Positions 25,399 through 34,075 of a DNA stretch of 64,000 bases are shown here, piece by piece. Within the stretch, counting starts at the first letter, position 1. Every line of letters begins with the position of its first letter. The position numbers and the translations under genes were made by a program. This DNA comes from Metaphire vulgaris (lineage: Eukaryota; Annelida; Clitellata; Crassiclitellata; Megascolecidae), in NCBI GenBank assembly GCA_018105865.1, contig CM030868.1:62001-126000 (forward strand), written 5' to 3'. The notes under the pieces are model-generated. The model saw only the letters and a program-made list of their open reading frames with translations. It ran no database searches and was not told the origin of the DNA.

Positions 25399-26407
25399 AA
25401 GAAGCAGTGGCTGTTGTGTTTTGTTGTAATGTTTTCGTGTTTGTCTGTAGACGGCAAAAGGCAATTGGGTTCGGACGAAGAAGGACAAACGACAGAAGCT
25501 CTGGTTTGGACAGATGAGAAAGGGATTCACGGTCTCTTTTTTTCTCTTTATCACATTCTCTCTTCAATTGAATTTGACATTTATTTGACTGGATATTCTC
25601 ACATGCAGTTTCATGAGTAGGCCGTGGCCACCAGATCATAATATTGTGACTGTTGCTATACAATTCTAGTCTGAACTTAACTTGGAGATAAAGGTGATTG
25701 CAGTTTGGGTTTTAAGAGCTGAAGTTGATGATTTTAAATGAAATTTAGAATTGATTGATAACTGCAGTTTGCGTAATTTAGTTTTGTACTTATGTTAAGC
25801 ATTGTTTGATATCCTTTTTAAGTTCACTTATGAGTCAGACAGAGGACAGATGGCGCTCCTTCGAATGCTCTCAAAGACTGCCTATCAGAATGTCACTTAC
25901 CAATGTCGTAATTCTGCTGCCTATTACGACGACGTTACAAAGTCTTACGGCTTTGCAGCCGAGTTCCTTTCGGCTGATGATCATGAGCTGAAGGCACTTG
26001 ACAAGCGTTTCACTTATTCAGTTCCACTTGACGAGTGTCAGGTAATTAAGTGTTATAACCATTATATATATATATATATGTGTCCAACTATTGTAGTTGA
26101 CATTTGATTACTGTAAAGCTCTTTGTGTCAGGAATCTTAATGACTGCAGTTTAAAAAATGAATTAAAAACCAAAATTTGTCTTTGGATGTTGTAAGAGAT
26201 TCAGTCTTAAGGGAGAACGTAATGGATTGATTTCTGTCAGTTGACGGTTTCTGTTTTTAGTATCGTCCGAACAAATGGGGCCGAACGGTGTTTGAATTCT
26301 ATGCCAGCAATTCTGAGATTCTGCCGATAGAAGACATGGCGCTTCTAGATATAGGACAACCGAACCAGCAGTTCGGTCTGGAGATCGGTCCTGTGTGCTT
26401 CCTCTGA
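28..26407 (+). CDS. Fibrillar procollagen alpha chain, 3' part (43 exons, 5' end outside window)
   Basis: Structural extracellular-matrix protein. Procollagen chains trimerise through the C-propeptide in the ER, are secreted, and form fibrils. Seen: 36 exons of uninterrupted Gly-X-Y code, nearly all of 45, 54, 99, 108, 162 or 216 nt, each starting with a Gly codon and spliced in phase 0. This is the signature of fibrillar collagens. They end in four GPP triplets, followed by a telopeptide and a COLFI domain ending GPVCFL-stop. The helix part in the window is 939 codons against about 1014 in vertebrate fibrillar chains, so only the N-propeptide and roughly 72-75 helix residues are missing. Distances between putative cross-link lysines agree with vertebrate chains to one triplet, so few or no exons have been missed. 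Odd points: a 55-nt exon (9962-10016), one Gly-to-Arg triplet (in 15997-16158) and a reduced C-propeptide cysteine set. The domain organisation looks clade-A-like (type I/II/III), but orthology cannot be settled without the N-terminus. Confidence 0.95.
361..812. repeat. AT dinucleotide tracts
   Basis: Long (TA)n runs at about 369-414 and 650-812, the second broken into several blocks by short AT-rich interruptions. Similar (TA)n blocks lie at 3357-3380 and 6541-6652; the latter has tatatagctatata inverted units. All are in collagen introns. Confidence 0.9.
955..1018 (-). mobile_element. SINE 3'-end fragment
   Basis: The minus strand carries a roughly 60-base segment nearly identical to 49600-49662 (+): aagcgct, then ttggcccttcttccatgttt, then gcgct and a track like aaattgactta. 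Two copies on opposite strands in unrelated introns or intergenic DNA point to a dispersed SINE tail. The head of the element is not recognisable here. Confidence 0.55.
1021..1427. mobile_element. Small hAT-like element, degraded
   Basis: Begins CAGTGATGGGCA and ends TGCCCATCCCTT, imperfect terminal inverted repeats of hAT type. The flanks ACTTAACC (1013-1020) and ATCTAACG (1428-1435) match at 5 of 8 bases, as expected for an old target-site duplication. The interior has GGCCGCACA/GGCCCGCGGGCC segments, as in the element at 27047-27952. No transposase is encoded. It sits in collagen intron 2. Confidence 0.55.
1812..2755. mobile_element. hAT-like non-autonomous element with perfect 8-bp target duplication
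   Basis: The element starts CAGTGTTGTATGAAGTACT and ends GCGCAACACTG. It is flanked on both sides by ACTAAATG (1804-1811 and 2756-2763), a perfect 8-bp duplication typical of hAT transposition. The first 160 and last 190 bases are rich in AAGTAAAAAGTAC/TACTTAAGTA units in both orientations, which look like subterminal transposase-binding arrays. The centre (about 2100-2390) contains two AAAAAAGGTCAT/AAAAAAGGCCATC motifs shared with other small elements in the window. There is no long ORF. It lies inside collagen intron 2. Confidence 0.85.
2934..3035. mobile_element. One-ended MITE fragment
   Basis: Starts aaggggccgtccataaatta followed by acgtaacgcgg. This resembles the terminal sequence of the TIR element at 7317-7739 and 61306-61715 (ggggctgtccattaattacg). 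No matching opposite end is seen nearby, so it is probably a truncated copy of a related family. Confidence 0.5.
3440..6175 (+). repeat. Tandem satellite: 406-bp dimer of two diverged ~203-bp monomers
   Basis: The array fills most of collagen intron 3. Successive copies of the same point lie 406 bases apart (4422 and 4828). Each 406-bp unit contains two related halves, recognisable as TTAGCATTCTTCACTACATC and TTAGCATCCATTACTACATT, each followed by GATATCAATCGCTATTG. Copies are nearly identical in the centre. The first units (3440-3960) are diverged, and 5130-5530 holds truncated and rearranged units. Each dimer leaves a roughly 68-codon ORF open, but nothing suggests translation. Monomers diverged and dimers homogenised is the pattern of a higher-order satellite. 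Confidence 0.9.
6880..7150 (-). mobile_element. LINE reverse-transcriptase 3' fragment
   Basis: The minus-strand translation contains [18 protein letters not shown], typical of the region just after the RT domain in CR1/L2-like non-LTR retrotransposons ([15 protein letters not shown]). The fragment is short and lacks the catalytic domain, so it is a dead 5'-truncated insertion in collagen intron 4. Confidence 0.6.
7317..7739. mobile_element. TIR MITE, copy 1
   Basis: Left end ttaggaggctgtccattaat then tacgtcaacaattt. Right end aaattgttgacataatgg then acagcccctag. The ends are inverted repeats of about 30 bases. The interior contains GCAAAAAAGGTCATCACC twice and matches the copy at 61306-61715 along almost its whole length, so this is a dispersed family. 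There is no coding capacity. It lies in collagen intron 4. Confidence 0.8.
8636..8680. repeat. (TAA)n microsatellite
   Basis: About 15 AAT/TAA units in the intron between collagen exons 6 and 7, followed by a few more scattered units to 8720. Confidence 0.9.
10516..11321. mobile_element. Probable MITE with GATC-rich subterminal arrays
   Basis: The left end CAGTGTTAGGAACGATC and the inverted right end (CCGTTTGGGAGTGATC on the other strand) are similar. The first 160 and last 180 bases consist largely of GATCTAAGATC, GATCAAAGATC and related units in both orientations. The middle (10670-11140) is ordinary AT-rich sequence. No convincing target-site duplication is seen (AAGTAGGG against CCTTTACT). 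It starts 10 bases after the donor of collagen exon 11. Confidence 0.5.
11880..11934. repeat. Inverted telomere-like repeat
   Basis: AGGGTTAGGGTTGTAATATA runs into a short TA spacer and then its reverse complement TATTACAACCCTAACCCTAACCCT. The palindrome has two to three TTAGGG units on each arm. It lies inside the long-TIR element. Confidence 0.85.
11943..11990. repeat. (CAT)n microsatellite
   Basis: About 16 perfect ATC/CAT units immediately after the telomere-like palindrome. Confidence 0.9.
12784..16387 (+). CDS. Collagen triple-helix exons 12-23
   Basis: Exons: 12784-12828 (45), 13129-13182 (54), 13626-13724 (99), 13860-13967 (108), 14129-14182 (54), 14338-14436 (99), 14685-14783 (99), 14993-15046 (54), 15181-15234 (54), 15502-15555 (54), 15997-16158 (162), 16334-16387 (54). 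All are phase 0. Donors at 13183 (gtcagc) and 16388 (gttagc) are weaker than consensus. Exon 14685-14783 encodes GYPGERG and exon 15181-15234 starts GFPGENG; both resemble GxOGE(R/N) integrin-binding motifs of vertebrate collagens (inference). In the 162-nt exon one triplet reads Arg-Ala-Lys where Gly-X-Y is expected. Confidence 0.93.
15719..15880. mobile_element. 162-bp hAT-like MITE with perfect target duplication
   Basis: Starts CAGTGTTTTATCTAGGCCTG and ends CAGGATAAAGCACTG, imperfect inverted repeats. AGTAGAGG flanks it on both sides (15711-15718 and 15881-15888), a perfect 8-bp duplication. It is too short to encode anything. It lies in the intron between collagen exons 21 and 22. Confidence 0.85.
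17107..17150. repeat. (TTA)n microsatellite
   Basis: About 14 TTA units in the intron between collagen exons 23 and 24. A similar (ATT)n tract lies at 19005-19045 in the intron before exon 27. Confidence 0.9.
17563..22539 (+). CDS. Collagen triple-helix exons 24-36
   Basis: Exons: 17563-17778 (216), 18434-18541 (108), 18681-18788 (108), 19190-19297 (108), 20158-20265 (108), 20471-20524 (54), 20873-20926 (54), 21180-21233 (54), 21395-21448 (54), 21597-21650 (54), 21855-21926 (72), 22186-22221 (36), 22504-22539 (36). Two RGD sequences occur, in 18434-18541 (QRGDRGD) and in 20471-20524 (GERGDR). The helix ends with [12 protein letters not shown]. Exon 21180-21233 ends GIK and the next begins GDKG. 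That Lys has exactly 84 helix residues after it, as does cross-link Lys930 (GIKGHR) of the 1014-residue vertebrate helix. The three last helix exons (72, 36, 36 nt) depart from the 54/108 rule. Donors at 18542 (gttagt) and 21927 (gtagga) are atypical. Confidence 0.93.
17885..18165 (-). mobile_element. tRNA-derived SINE
   Basis: On the minus strand the element begins near 18165 with a tRNA-like head: TGGTAACA (box A region) and, about 40 bases on, GGTTTGAGACC (close to the box B consensus GGTTCGANNCC). A non-tRNA body follows. It does not fold into an intact tRNA gene and sits within a collagen intron, so I call it a SINE rather than a tRNA. Confidence 0.6.
19790..20062 (-). mobile_element. 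LINE C-terminal fragment (degenerate)
   Basis: The minus-strand translation includes [16 protein letters not shown] followed by [10 protein letters not shown]. This resembles the conserved RIDFKILLLTYKAL...P.YL..L block near the C-terminus of CR1/L2-type LINE ORF2. The remainder diverges. It is a short inactive remnant in the intron before collagen exon 28. Confidence 0.45.
22797..26407 (+). CDS. Collagen C-telopeptide and COLFI C-propeptide exons 37-43
   Basis: Exons: 22797-22880 (84), 23311-23364 (54), 24010-24145 (136), 24349-24452 (104), 25451-25531 (81), 25823-26041 (219), 26261-26407 (147, TGA at 26405-26407). The C-propeptide selects chains and nucleates trimers. COLFI landmarks: [26 protein letters not shown] (calcium-binding loop), TCIS, KLWFGQ, QNVTYQC (the conserved N-glycosylation site), DEC and GPVCFL. 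Only six cysteines are present. The second (KMC in human alpha1(I)) and third (QGC) positions are Glu and Ser. These form interchain disulfides in vertebrate chains. A GDD at the start of exon 38 could be the BMP1-type processing site (inference). The donor of exon 41 (gtctct) is weak, but the next exon continues COLFI homology exactly (GFT, then FTYESD). Confidence 0.92.
24524..24848. mobile_element. hAT-like MITE with perfect target duplication
   Basis: Starts CGGTGGCATAGTGATGGG and ends CACTACACCCCACTG, inverted ends. TTGTTTAG flanks both sides (24516-24523 and 24849-24856). The interior includes GACCTTTTTTGCTTGTCAG, the motif shared with other small elements in the window. It lies in the intron between C-propeptide exons 40 and 41. 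Confidence 0.85.
24857..25030 (+). mobile_element. SINE-like repeat with conserved 3' tail
   Basis: Ends AGCGCTATATAAATTAACAA then GATTTTACTTATTTACTTA. The tail GCGCTATATAAAT..ACGAGATTTTACTTA recurs at 31925-32005 (+) and, reversed, at 50669-50810. The shared 3' end with TTACTTAA-type terminal repeats fits a SINE family that uses a common LINE tail. The 5' boundary is uncertain. Confidence 0.5.
25079..25400. repeat. (GT)n and (GTA)n microsatellites
   Basis: About 30 GT units at 25081-25143 and about 20 GTA units at 25339-25398, both in the intron just before collagen exon 41. Long open frames here are repeat artefacts. Confidence 0.9.
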
Positions 26408-26610
26408 AAAGTACTCTGCTCCCTCTTCGTCTCCTTCAATTTGTATCATTGTCCTCTGTATCACCAAAACACTTGAGAAGTTAAAATGTTGAGCTATATT
26501 TCTTCCATTTTGTAACCATTTCCAGTGTGGAAACTTCCACACTTTGTTGAGTCATTTGATCACAGATAGAGAGGGTCACGAGGTTTTTCACCAAACAGAA
26601 AAGTGGCGCA

Positions 26611-26616
26611 AATAAA
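26611..26616 (+). promoter_or_regulatory. Candidate polyadenylation signal of the collagen gene
   Basis: AATAAA about 205 bases after the collagen stop codon, with no other gene between. Its position fits the end of a short 3' UTR. No cDNA evidence is available. Confidence 0.5.
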
Positions 26617-27046
26617 GCGAGAGATTGCAGCCAACGCAAACGAGAAAGTTCTCCAATGAGTTTCATGAAATGTTCATTATGACTAATTCGTCACTGCCGT
26701 ATATATATCTCAAAATAATTGTTGCTAATAGAAGCTTAGTTATGTTAATTCGACGATACTTGGGTGATACTGTAAGGAGGAGATGCACAATTATGTATTG
26801 TAGTCGACCACAGACTCAGGTTTTAGTATTCAGATGTCACTGCCATGTGTTTTAAGTTTATTTTAAAGACTTGGAATTTCACTTTCACATAATCTTTGCT
26901 TCTATCGATTTACATTTAACGACCTTACAGCAGTTATGTAGATTCTCAACAGGCTTTGGATATTTAAATATACAGTAGCTATAAAAATTGATTATAGAAG
27001 TTAGCGTGTCTGTCAGATTTCTCGTTTATAATATAATTCTATATTG

Positions 27047-27952
27047 CAGGGGTGCACAACACGTGGCCCGCCGGCGAATTTTTGTGTCCCGCGGACGTTT
27101 TCAAGATTTTAATGGAAAGTGACCCCGAAGGTTTTCCTGCTTTCAAATTAGCGCTACACTTTAAACCTTGTTATTATTATTATTTATTATTATTATTGTG
27201 CCCTTGGTGTTAAGAGATTCACGAATTTTTGCTATCAGTTCAACAAAGCATTCTAAAATTCGTCCTCTGCTCTCTCACATCTGTATAATATGGTATGTCA
27301 TGGTAAGAGGCTATAAAGTCTCTTCTATAAATAATTTGAATTGATGGCGACTTAGACCCTTGGAACGAATGACGTCTTCTGTAGCGCTAATATGAAAGCA
27401 AGAAAGCCTTCAGGGTCACTTTAAGCTTAAAGTCTTTGCGACTATTTGGAAGCACTTACTTATATGAACAAACATATTCTGTAATGAAATTGAAGAAAAT
27501 GTTCTAAGGTTCAGGTTGAGTGCTCGCTTTTGAAAGTTGCAACAAGTGAACAGCCACAAAATATGAATAAGATTGTTAAAGACGTTCAGTCTTAACAACT
27601 CCATTGGCTATAAAAAGGCGATTGACCTTTGGCTTTTAAAATTTGTGAATTAATAATTGAATATGGTCATAGTATTTTTTGATTAACAAGGCCTTAAGCT
27701 TTAATTCTACATTTAAATTAAGCACTAATCATTTCAATTTCAGATGTTTCTACTGGATTGATTGTATTCATCAGAAATTCTTTTAATTCCATTAGTCCTG
27801 TCGAATTAAATTTTATCCTTAACCATATTAAATATTGCTATTAACGGTTACTGTCAATGTACCACTTCTGCATTAGAAAAAACGCATGTGGCCCGCGGAG
27901 TCTCGGAACCGAAAAATGTGGCCCTTCGTCCTTAAAAGATTGTGCACCCCTG
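27047..27952. mobile_element. 906-bp hAT-like non-autonomous element
   Basis: Starts CAGGGGTGCACAACACGTGG and ends GATTGTGCACCCCTG, inverted ends of the common CAGGGGTG hAT type. The flanks CTATATTG (27039-27046) and CTTTATTG (27953-27960) match at 7 of 8 bases. Both subterminal regions carry GTGGCCCGC and GTGTCCCGCGG-like GC-rich segments. No transposase ORF is present. It lies 430 bases beyond the collagen polyadenylation signal. Confidence 0.85.
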
Positions 27953-28137
27953 CTTTATTGAATCCGATGGATCGGGGCTTTGGGTATAAGGGAAAGCGTC
28001 ATAATGGCGTTTGTGTCTTCGGATTTCTGCACTCTGTCTTTATTAATGAGAAACGCCTGAGACGAGAGTTTTGAAACTCCATGCATTGCCAAAGGCTCGT
28101 CGGACAACTCGGCTAAATAGGCTTCGAATTGTTCTCT

Positions 28138-28172
<35 letters not shown>

Positions 28173-28195
28173 GGAGAGAGAGAGAGAGAGAGAGA
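28138..28195. repeat. (GA)n microsatellite
   Basis: An interrupted GA tract of about 58 bases in intergenic DNA. Confidence 0.9.
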
Positions 28196-28511
28196 AGTAG
28201 CAGTCGATGCCTATAATGGAGCCTCGTTACTAACGAGATGTCCAACGGCTGCAGTCGGTCGTCGTTGTGCTGAAGCCAATGTTGTCTTATTCCTCTTGAT
28301 TGGTCTTGTTCTTTGAATCCAGGTGTTGACATCAATCTAATCGTTTCTTATTCGTAGATAATTTTACTGAGACTAAGTGGGAGAAAAAACTGCCGTCGAT
28401 GCCTAATTAGTGGTATTAATTGGTTAATTTCACAAGAGAATTAAAAATGGAACTACAGTAGGTGCAATTGATTTCTTTTTATCACAACCTTTAAAAATAT
28501 ATGAAATAGCA

Positions 28512-28560
28512 GTGGCGGTTCCAGGATTTCTTGGTGGGGGATGAATGAATTCATAGAAAG
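28512..28560. mobile_element. Possible one-ended hAT-like fragment
   Basis: cagtggcggttccaggattt resembles the left ends of the elements at 36898 and 39554 (CAGTGGCG...). I found no matching right end nearby. Confidence 0.35.
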
Positions 28561-28813
28561 CAGAGATGTAGTAGGCCTAATCTAATCCTCACTTTCACAA
28601 TAAGTTAACCAAAAATTGACAGCAGTAGTCGACCTCACTATCCTTCAATTTTTCATTTGTCCTTCATTCGAAGCATCCGGAAACGAACATTTGGCGTCGG
28701 ACGAAGGAGCAGTGGACTAGTCACGAGCTCCGTTGCACAAAATCGCACCAACCCACTCAAAACGCTGATGGTTAGAGTTAACCCTAACGCTGATAGTTTT
28801 AAATTGAGTTAAC

Positions 28814-29116
28814 CAGAGACGTCATTTCACTGTTTTTCAGGGGGGGCAAGACACTTTCGACCTGACAAGTTTGCGAAAAAGTTGACCTTTTTTGCTTGTC
28901 AGTAATTTTTTACGGTTAGTTACTTCAGATTACTTGACATCAAGCACTCCTTCTTTAGGGGCTGCTGACCTTTTTTTGCTTTTCAGTGTATTTTTACCTA
29001 TTTAGCCAGCCAATTGGCATGTAAAAACTAAATAACACAAACATTGGCGAAAAAATGTCCCTAAAAATCGGGTGGGGGGGGAGGGAATGCCCCTGCCCTC
29101 CCAAATGACGTCCCTG
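28814..29116. mobile_element. 303-bp hAT-like MITE with perfect target duplication
   Basis: Starts CAGAGACGTCATTTCACTG and ends CCAAATGACGTCCCTG, clear inverted repeats. GAGTTAAC occurs at 28806-28813 and 29117-29124. The interior has TTGACCTTTTTTGCTTGTCAG and CTGACCTTTTTTTGCTTTTCAG, two copies of the motif shared among other elements in the window. Confidence 0.88.
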
Positions 29117-30132
29117 GAGTTAACAAAGCAATGACCACGAATGGTGTTTGAACTTTATCGTCAGCTGCTGTCATTCTTTGACCTTACCTCAGTGTTTAGG
29201 AAACTATTAGGCCTACTGAGACGAAAATGCCATGGAAAACACAAAACAAAAGTGAACTAGTCTTTTGCTTTTGCTTCAATCGACAGAAAACGGAATTATT
29301 AAATTGTGATGACGACGACGCCATCATCGACTCTTCTGGTTTCTGAACGTGCGTAAGCACCCTCCCCCATCAAGCGACAAGAGGAATCGGTAGAACTCTT
29401 ACAGAAAGAGACACAGCAGATGGAGGAAGATGCTGAGATGGACAAAATATTGTCAGATGGGGGGAAGATGGCAGAGTGGTTAGTGCGGAGCGTCAGGCTG
29501 ACATGTCCCTACTTTCAGAATATTGTCATACTAAGTTTAAGTTTAAGTAATTTCATTCTTTACATCCGCTGACAAAAAGCCTACTAAAACAAAAGGAGTG
29601 ACGCACTTGTTTTAAGTGCTTGACAAGACTCGATCATTGAAGAGGATCAGACTAAAATGGAACCGTAAATGTCTGAGATTCTAGCGAGAGAAAGAGAACG
29701 CTTAGTTTAGACCAAGAGCTGATGACGGGCAGTGTACAGACTCCATCCGATGCAGACGTAGCCTACAGTCCAGTCCGTAAGGCGTAAGGCATCGTTTTCG
29801 TAAACACTGCGTAGGCTCAGCCTCGGCTGTGCAGGAACAGGCCTTCTACCAGCATCGCAATAGCCGAATAGTTGGCGAGAGAAGTCAACATCTTACAAGG
29901 GCCAATCCTAATGGAAGAGAAACAGCCGACGAAAACGCAAAGAATGCAGTAAAACAGATTGAGAGACAACTAGCTTACGTATAAACGACATTGAGAGAAT
30001 GAAGTGAATTGAATAAAGAAAACTGATTATTATCAGTCCATGCATTCGTATTTCTGAAAGGTCTAATCCCAGTGCCCATATGCCCATAGTCACATTGGCG
30101 TAGCCACGGATAGGCACTGGGGGCATGCCACC

Positions 30133-30287
30133 CAGGGGCGTATCGACGGGGAGATATATCGGTATATATACCCCCAAAAAGACCATCTTAACATTTTAAT
30201 GTGTTTTTAAAGATTTCTAAAGTTTTTTAAGACTTGCCCCCCCCAATCACATTATACCCCCAAATAAAATTCCTGCCTACGCCCCTG
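30133..30287. mobile_element. CAGGGGCGTA MITE, copy 1
   Basis: Starts CAGGGGCGTATCGACGGGG and ends TGCCTACGCCCCTG. The interior (ATATCGGTATATA, TTTTTAAGA) matches the copy at 61838-62005. No target duplication is visible here. Just upstream, ttggcgtagccacgg at 30096-30110 may be the end of another element. Confidence 0.7.
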
Positions 30288-31924
30288 GCTAGTCTAGGTA
30301 TTTTTTAATCGCAAAAATGTCGTGCCCTCCGATTCTCTTGAAATTCACACCATTTGAAGACCATTCGATGTCTTCTAAGAATATGCAATTTTGATATCTT
30401 TGATATCTTTCGGGTCCTTCGATTTATTGCTAATTGTTATCTATATTTTGTCATCCATGCTAAGAGAATGCGAGAAATCGTTTTAATAGAAAAAATCGAC
30501 AAATTCGAGGCGAATTCGCGAAAAATTTCTGGTGCAAAGGCATCACTACAAAGCCCCTTACAATTTTCTTGCGAAGCGATTTCCGCTTCCGATTTCCGAT
30601 TTCTGAGCGCACAACGACAGTGCAGAGAAGAAAGTTTAATTAGAAGATAATGTCTAATTAATTATGCTGTCATAGCATGATATCTAAGCTGAAAATTAAA
30701 ATTGTTGCGTTTTTGGCCGATGATTCTGTCTCTACTACATGGAAATAACGATCACGAGAGAAAGCTCACCGTTCATTCGCCAGATGGCAACAGTCTCAGC
30801 AGAATAAACTAAAGATCTGAGAGTTCTAAATGGCAAAAGACCATGCAAAGCAGATAGCCAATAAATTCAAAAATCATTTGAAATTTGTCGATGAAGGTTA
30901 AGAGTAGCATTAATTCATAATGTTAGATTTTATTGCGAAAACTTGCAATAGGAAATCATTAACAGTTTAGCACATTAATCATTTACGTGGCTACGAATGT
31001 TAAAGAGCTATTTACTTTCAGTAGGCCTATCTTCAATGCATGTGAAATGTTAAGAATTATATTTTAGGCAAGATCGCTCTATCAGTTGAGAAGATCTCTA
31101 ATGGGAAGAAACCTTAGTGTAACGTTGATTGTGGGGAGGGCGATAGAGTGGACCGTATAGAGTCCACTCTATAGGGCCGTTTTTCCAGAGAATAAGAATA
31201 GTTTCAGTAAAAATGTGGGTAGAATGTTAATCAAGAAAATGAAACACAGAGTCATTGAAACTAAACTGAAGGAAAGCCTTTTATATCCACGGAACTTTCA
31301 CGGGCATCTTCTTCTTCTTGTTAATTCTGTTAGTCACCGTTGTTATTCTACATACTAGTCTAAGCCTTGTTGATCGCTGATCTGAATGAATCATTTGAAT
31401 CGAATTCTCTGCAAATAAGTAAACATAATCGATAAGAAATCGATGCATTTGTCGATTCTGTCTGACTGGATTTGTCTTCTGTTAATCAAGCGCCGGACGC
31501 AGGTGTCCTTCTAAGGTGAATTACAGTTGTCAAGACATCGGATCTGTAGACCGATGACAGGTGCTCTGTCGATGATTCTGATCATCTTCGTTCGATGTCA
31601 TTATCTCCGTCTAAACGCCAAGCGCACTCAACTATTTTCCCAATCGCTTCTTCATTCGATCATTTGCTTCTGGCGAAAATGGTCTCAACTGCAATTCTAC
31701 AAGCGCTGCGTCTTTGAATTCAAATGCGTCGAGCGATGAATTAAGTGAGAAATTTCAGAATCAGTGAAATTAAAGCAACTGTTGATTTTGACAATTGACG
31801 CATTTCTATTTCTGACTGGGTGACGTTATTCATTGGGAAAAAGCGTCACAGCTGAAAAGATCGCCGCTTTGCAAAATCTTCACAGATGTCATAATTCATG
31901 ATAATTGAAGCGATACACTGAGTG

Positions 31925-32005
31925 CCTGAGAATAAGCGGCTACTGTTGTCCTGCTTCCATGGCGCTATATAAATCCACGAGATTTTACTTAATTAATTAA
32001 TTAAC
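31925..32005 (+). mobile_element. SINE-like 3' tail
   Basis: Reads GGCGCTATATAAATCCACGA then GATTTTACTTAATTAATTAA. It matches the tails at 24980-25030 and, reversed, 50669-50760. Only the 3' part can be recognised. Confidence 0.5.
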
Positions 32006-32322
32006 TTCTCTTTGAATTTTATCAAAGCTTTTATTCCATGAAATAGAGTTATGCAGGCCAATTATAAGGACTCGGCGTTAGCCTAAAGTCTAGACTCTAG
32101 ACCAGTGGACCTTCTTATCATTACGCACCCTTGAAACAAGTATAAGAAGGCAAAGTAGTTAGTCTCTACCAGCGTACCTTATCCCAGGACAAAAGTTATG
32201 CTCCGTAATGTATTGAAAAATATTAGAAAGTTGTCAAATTGCCACGGTGTCCACTGGATCTGTACAGCGCACAGTGAAGTAAAAGTCTTTAAAACGGATA
32301 ATTCTGCCTCACAACATCCTTC

Positions 32323-32326
<4 letters not shown>

Positions 32327-32371
<45 letters not shown>

Positions 32372-32393
32372 TATTATTATTATTATTATTATT
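32327..32393. repeat. (TTA)n microsatellite
   Basis: About 22 TTA units with one interruption. Confidence 0.9.
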
Positions 32394-33846
32394 TTCGTGT
32401 CGTTGGCAGAAGAATTGAAAGGGACGGCGCTTGACCATGAGTCCATGAGACCACAAATTGTTTCCATTTGCTCCTATCGCCTGTCACAGCCTCATTGCTG
32501 GTTCAACGGTCGCCTCTGCTTGAATCTTCTCTGTCTTGGTCATGATCTGCTGCTTTGCCTTTCTTCTTCCAGGCGTTTTTTCTCGATAATTTCTTTTCCA
32601 AGATAATCCCCACTCTTTCTCATGATATCTCCCGCGTAATTTGGATTAAACCAAGACATAGGCCTATTGAAGAAAACCAAATTACAGGAAGAGGCTCAGT
32701 GCTCAGACAGAGACTTAGGCTTGGGTCGCACAGAAAAACGGAAAACCTCTGTCAGCAACCCCCCCCCACACACACACACACCCAAACACACCCACTTCCG
32801 TAGTTATCTTCTTTCACCTTCTTCTCCTGCACCAATCTTGTCTTTCGGCCCCCACGCCAACTGCGTCGATCAAATTGCACGCATCTGATGAAGAGAGACA
32901 GAGACAGAGACATAGACATAGACAGAGACAGAGAGAGTGAGAACCTACCTGATGTAGTAACTCTGTTTGGCGGTTGATGGGCCGACGGGCGTAGCAGCCT
33001 CAGCCGCCCGTCGCTGGCCTGGGTCCTAACAGAGCACCAGGCGGGACCCTCGGCCGCCCCTGGCCCTGGGCCCTGCCTCTGTGGTGCAGCGCAATTTCTT
33101 GGCCGCAGTCTCTGCGCATCTCTTTCTACCTTCGACCGAAAGACAGCAGCGACGAGATAATTCGACCGATGTGTGTAACTTCACTCGACTGACAGCCACT
33201 AAACCAGCGTTCAAAGGTAGGCCTCTAATTCATTTCTACTGCTGTTCTCTGTCTGTCTGTCTGGCTGGCTGGCTGTCTGTCTGTCGTCTGTCTGTTTCTC
33301 TGCGCTTGCAATCTATCGTCATCGTATGTCACGTGACTTTGGCGTTGATCGTTGAGTGCGTGAAGTTTGAACACAGCACTTCACTGAATTCAGTCCAACT
33401 GCCCTCAACCAGCGTCTGCGTGCCATTTGTCTTTTTCTCATTAAGCCCTTAATTATAAAAGCTCCTGCCACTGCCTCAATGTACCGATGATGTACCAGAA
33501 TACAGTAGAATTTCATTAACGCGCGTTCTCGATTGGCAGCGGAGCCTCTGTTAATAGACGCCTGTTTCCATCAAATGAGACTCAATCGATTTCTCTGGAC
33601 TCTGCTAACATGGACTTTTTTCGTTTAAATGTATTTAGCAAAGCATGAGTCTCTTACTAGAATACGCTAACATATAAATCTACTGTAGTTCTAAGCTAAA
33701 CTATGAGACGAATATTTCCAATCTGTCTGTTTCAAGTAAATCCCCGTCGCTGGAGCGTTTATCTCGACGCTGAGAGTTTCGAGAAACTTTTTCACTTTAT
33801 TAAAAGATTACGAAGCTTGCTTTGACGGTCACCGTGTGACCTCTAG

Positions 33847-33847
<1 letters not shown>

Positions 33848-33899
<52 letters not shown>

Positions 33900-34075
33900 G
33901 CGTACATCGATTCCCTGTTAAGTTTTTTGGTTTAATTCTGTCGATTACTCAGATTCAAGCGACGACCGAACCCGGAAGAACTCGTTTGCCTACTTCGCCT
34001 GCCTCCTCCTCTTCCTCCGCTTCATCCTCTTCCTTATCCTCCTCCTCCTCCTCCTCCTCCTCCTCCTCCTTTTCC
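33848..34075. repeat. (GA)n and (TCC)n tracts
   Basis: (GA)n at 33848-33897 and interrupted (TCC)n at 34008-34070. The 125-codon frame spanning them is Arg/Glu and Ser repeat translation, not a gene. Confidence 0.85.

Noticed and set aside
25019..25663. 214-codon minus-strand frame
   Set aside because: Driven by (TH)n and poly-Thr translation of the GT and GTA microsatellites, and antisense to collagen exon 41.
32975..33120. GC-rich block as a CpG-island promoter or rRNA fragment
   Set aside because: No rRNA signature recognised and no first exon could be linked to it; noted only as composition.
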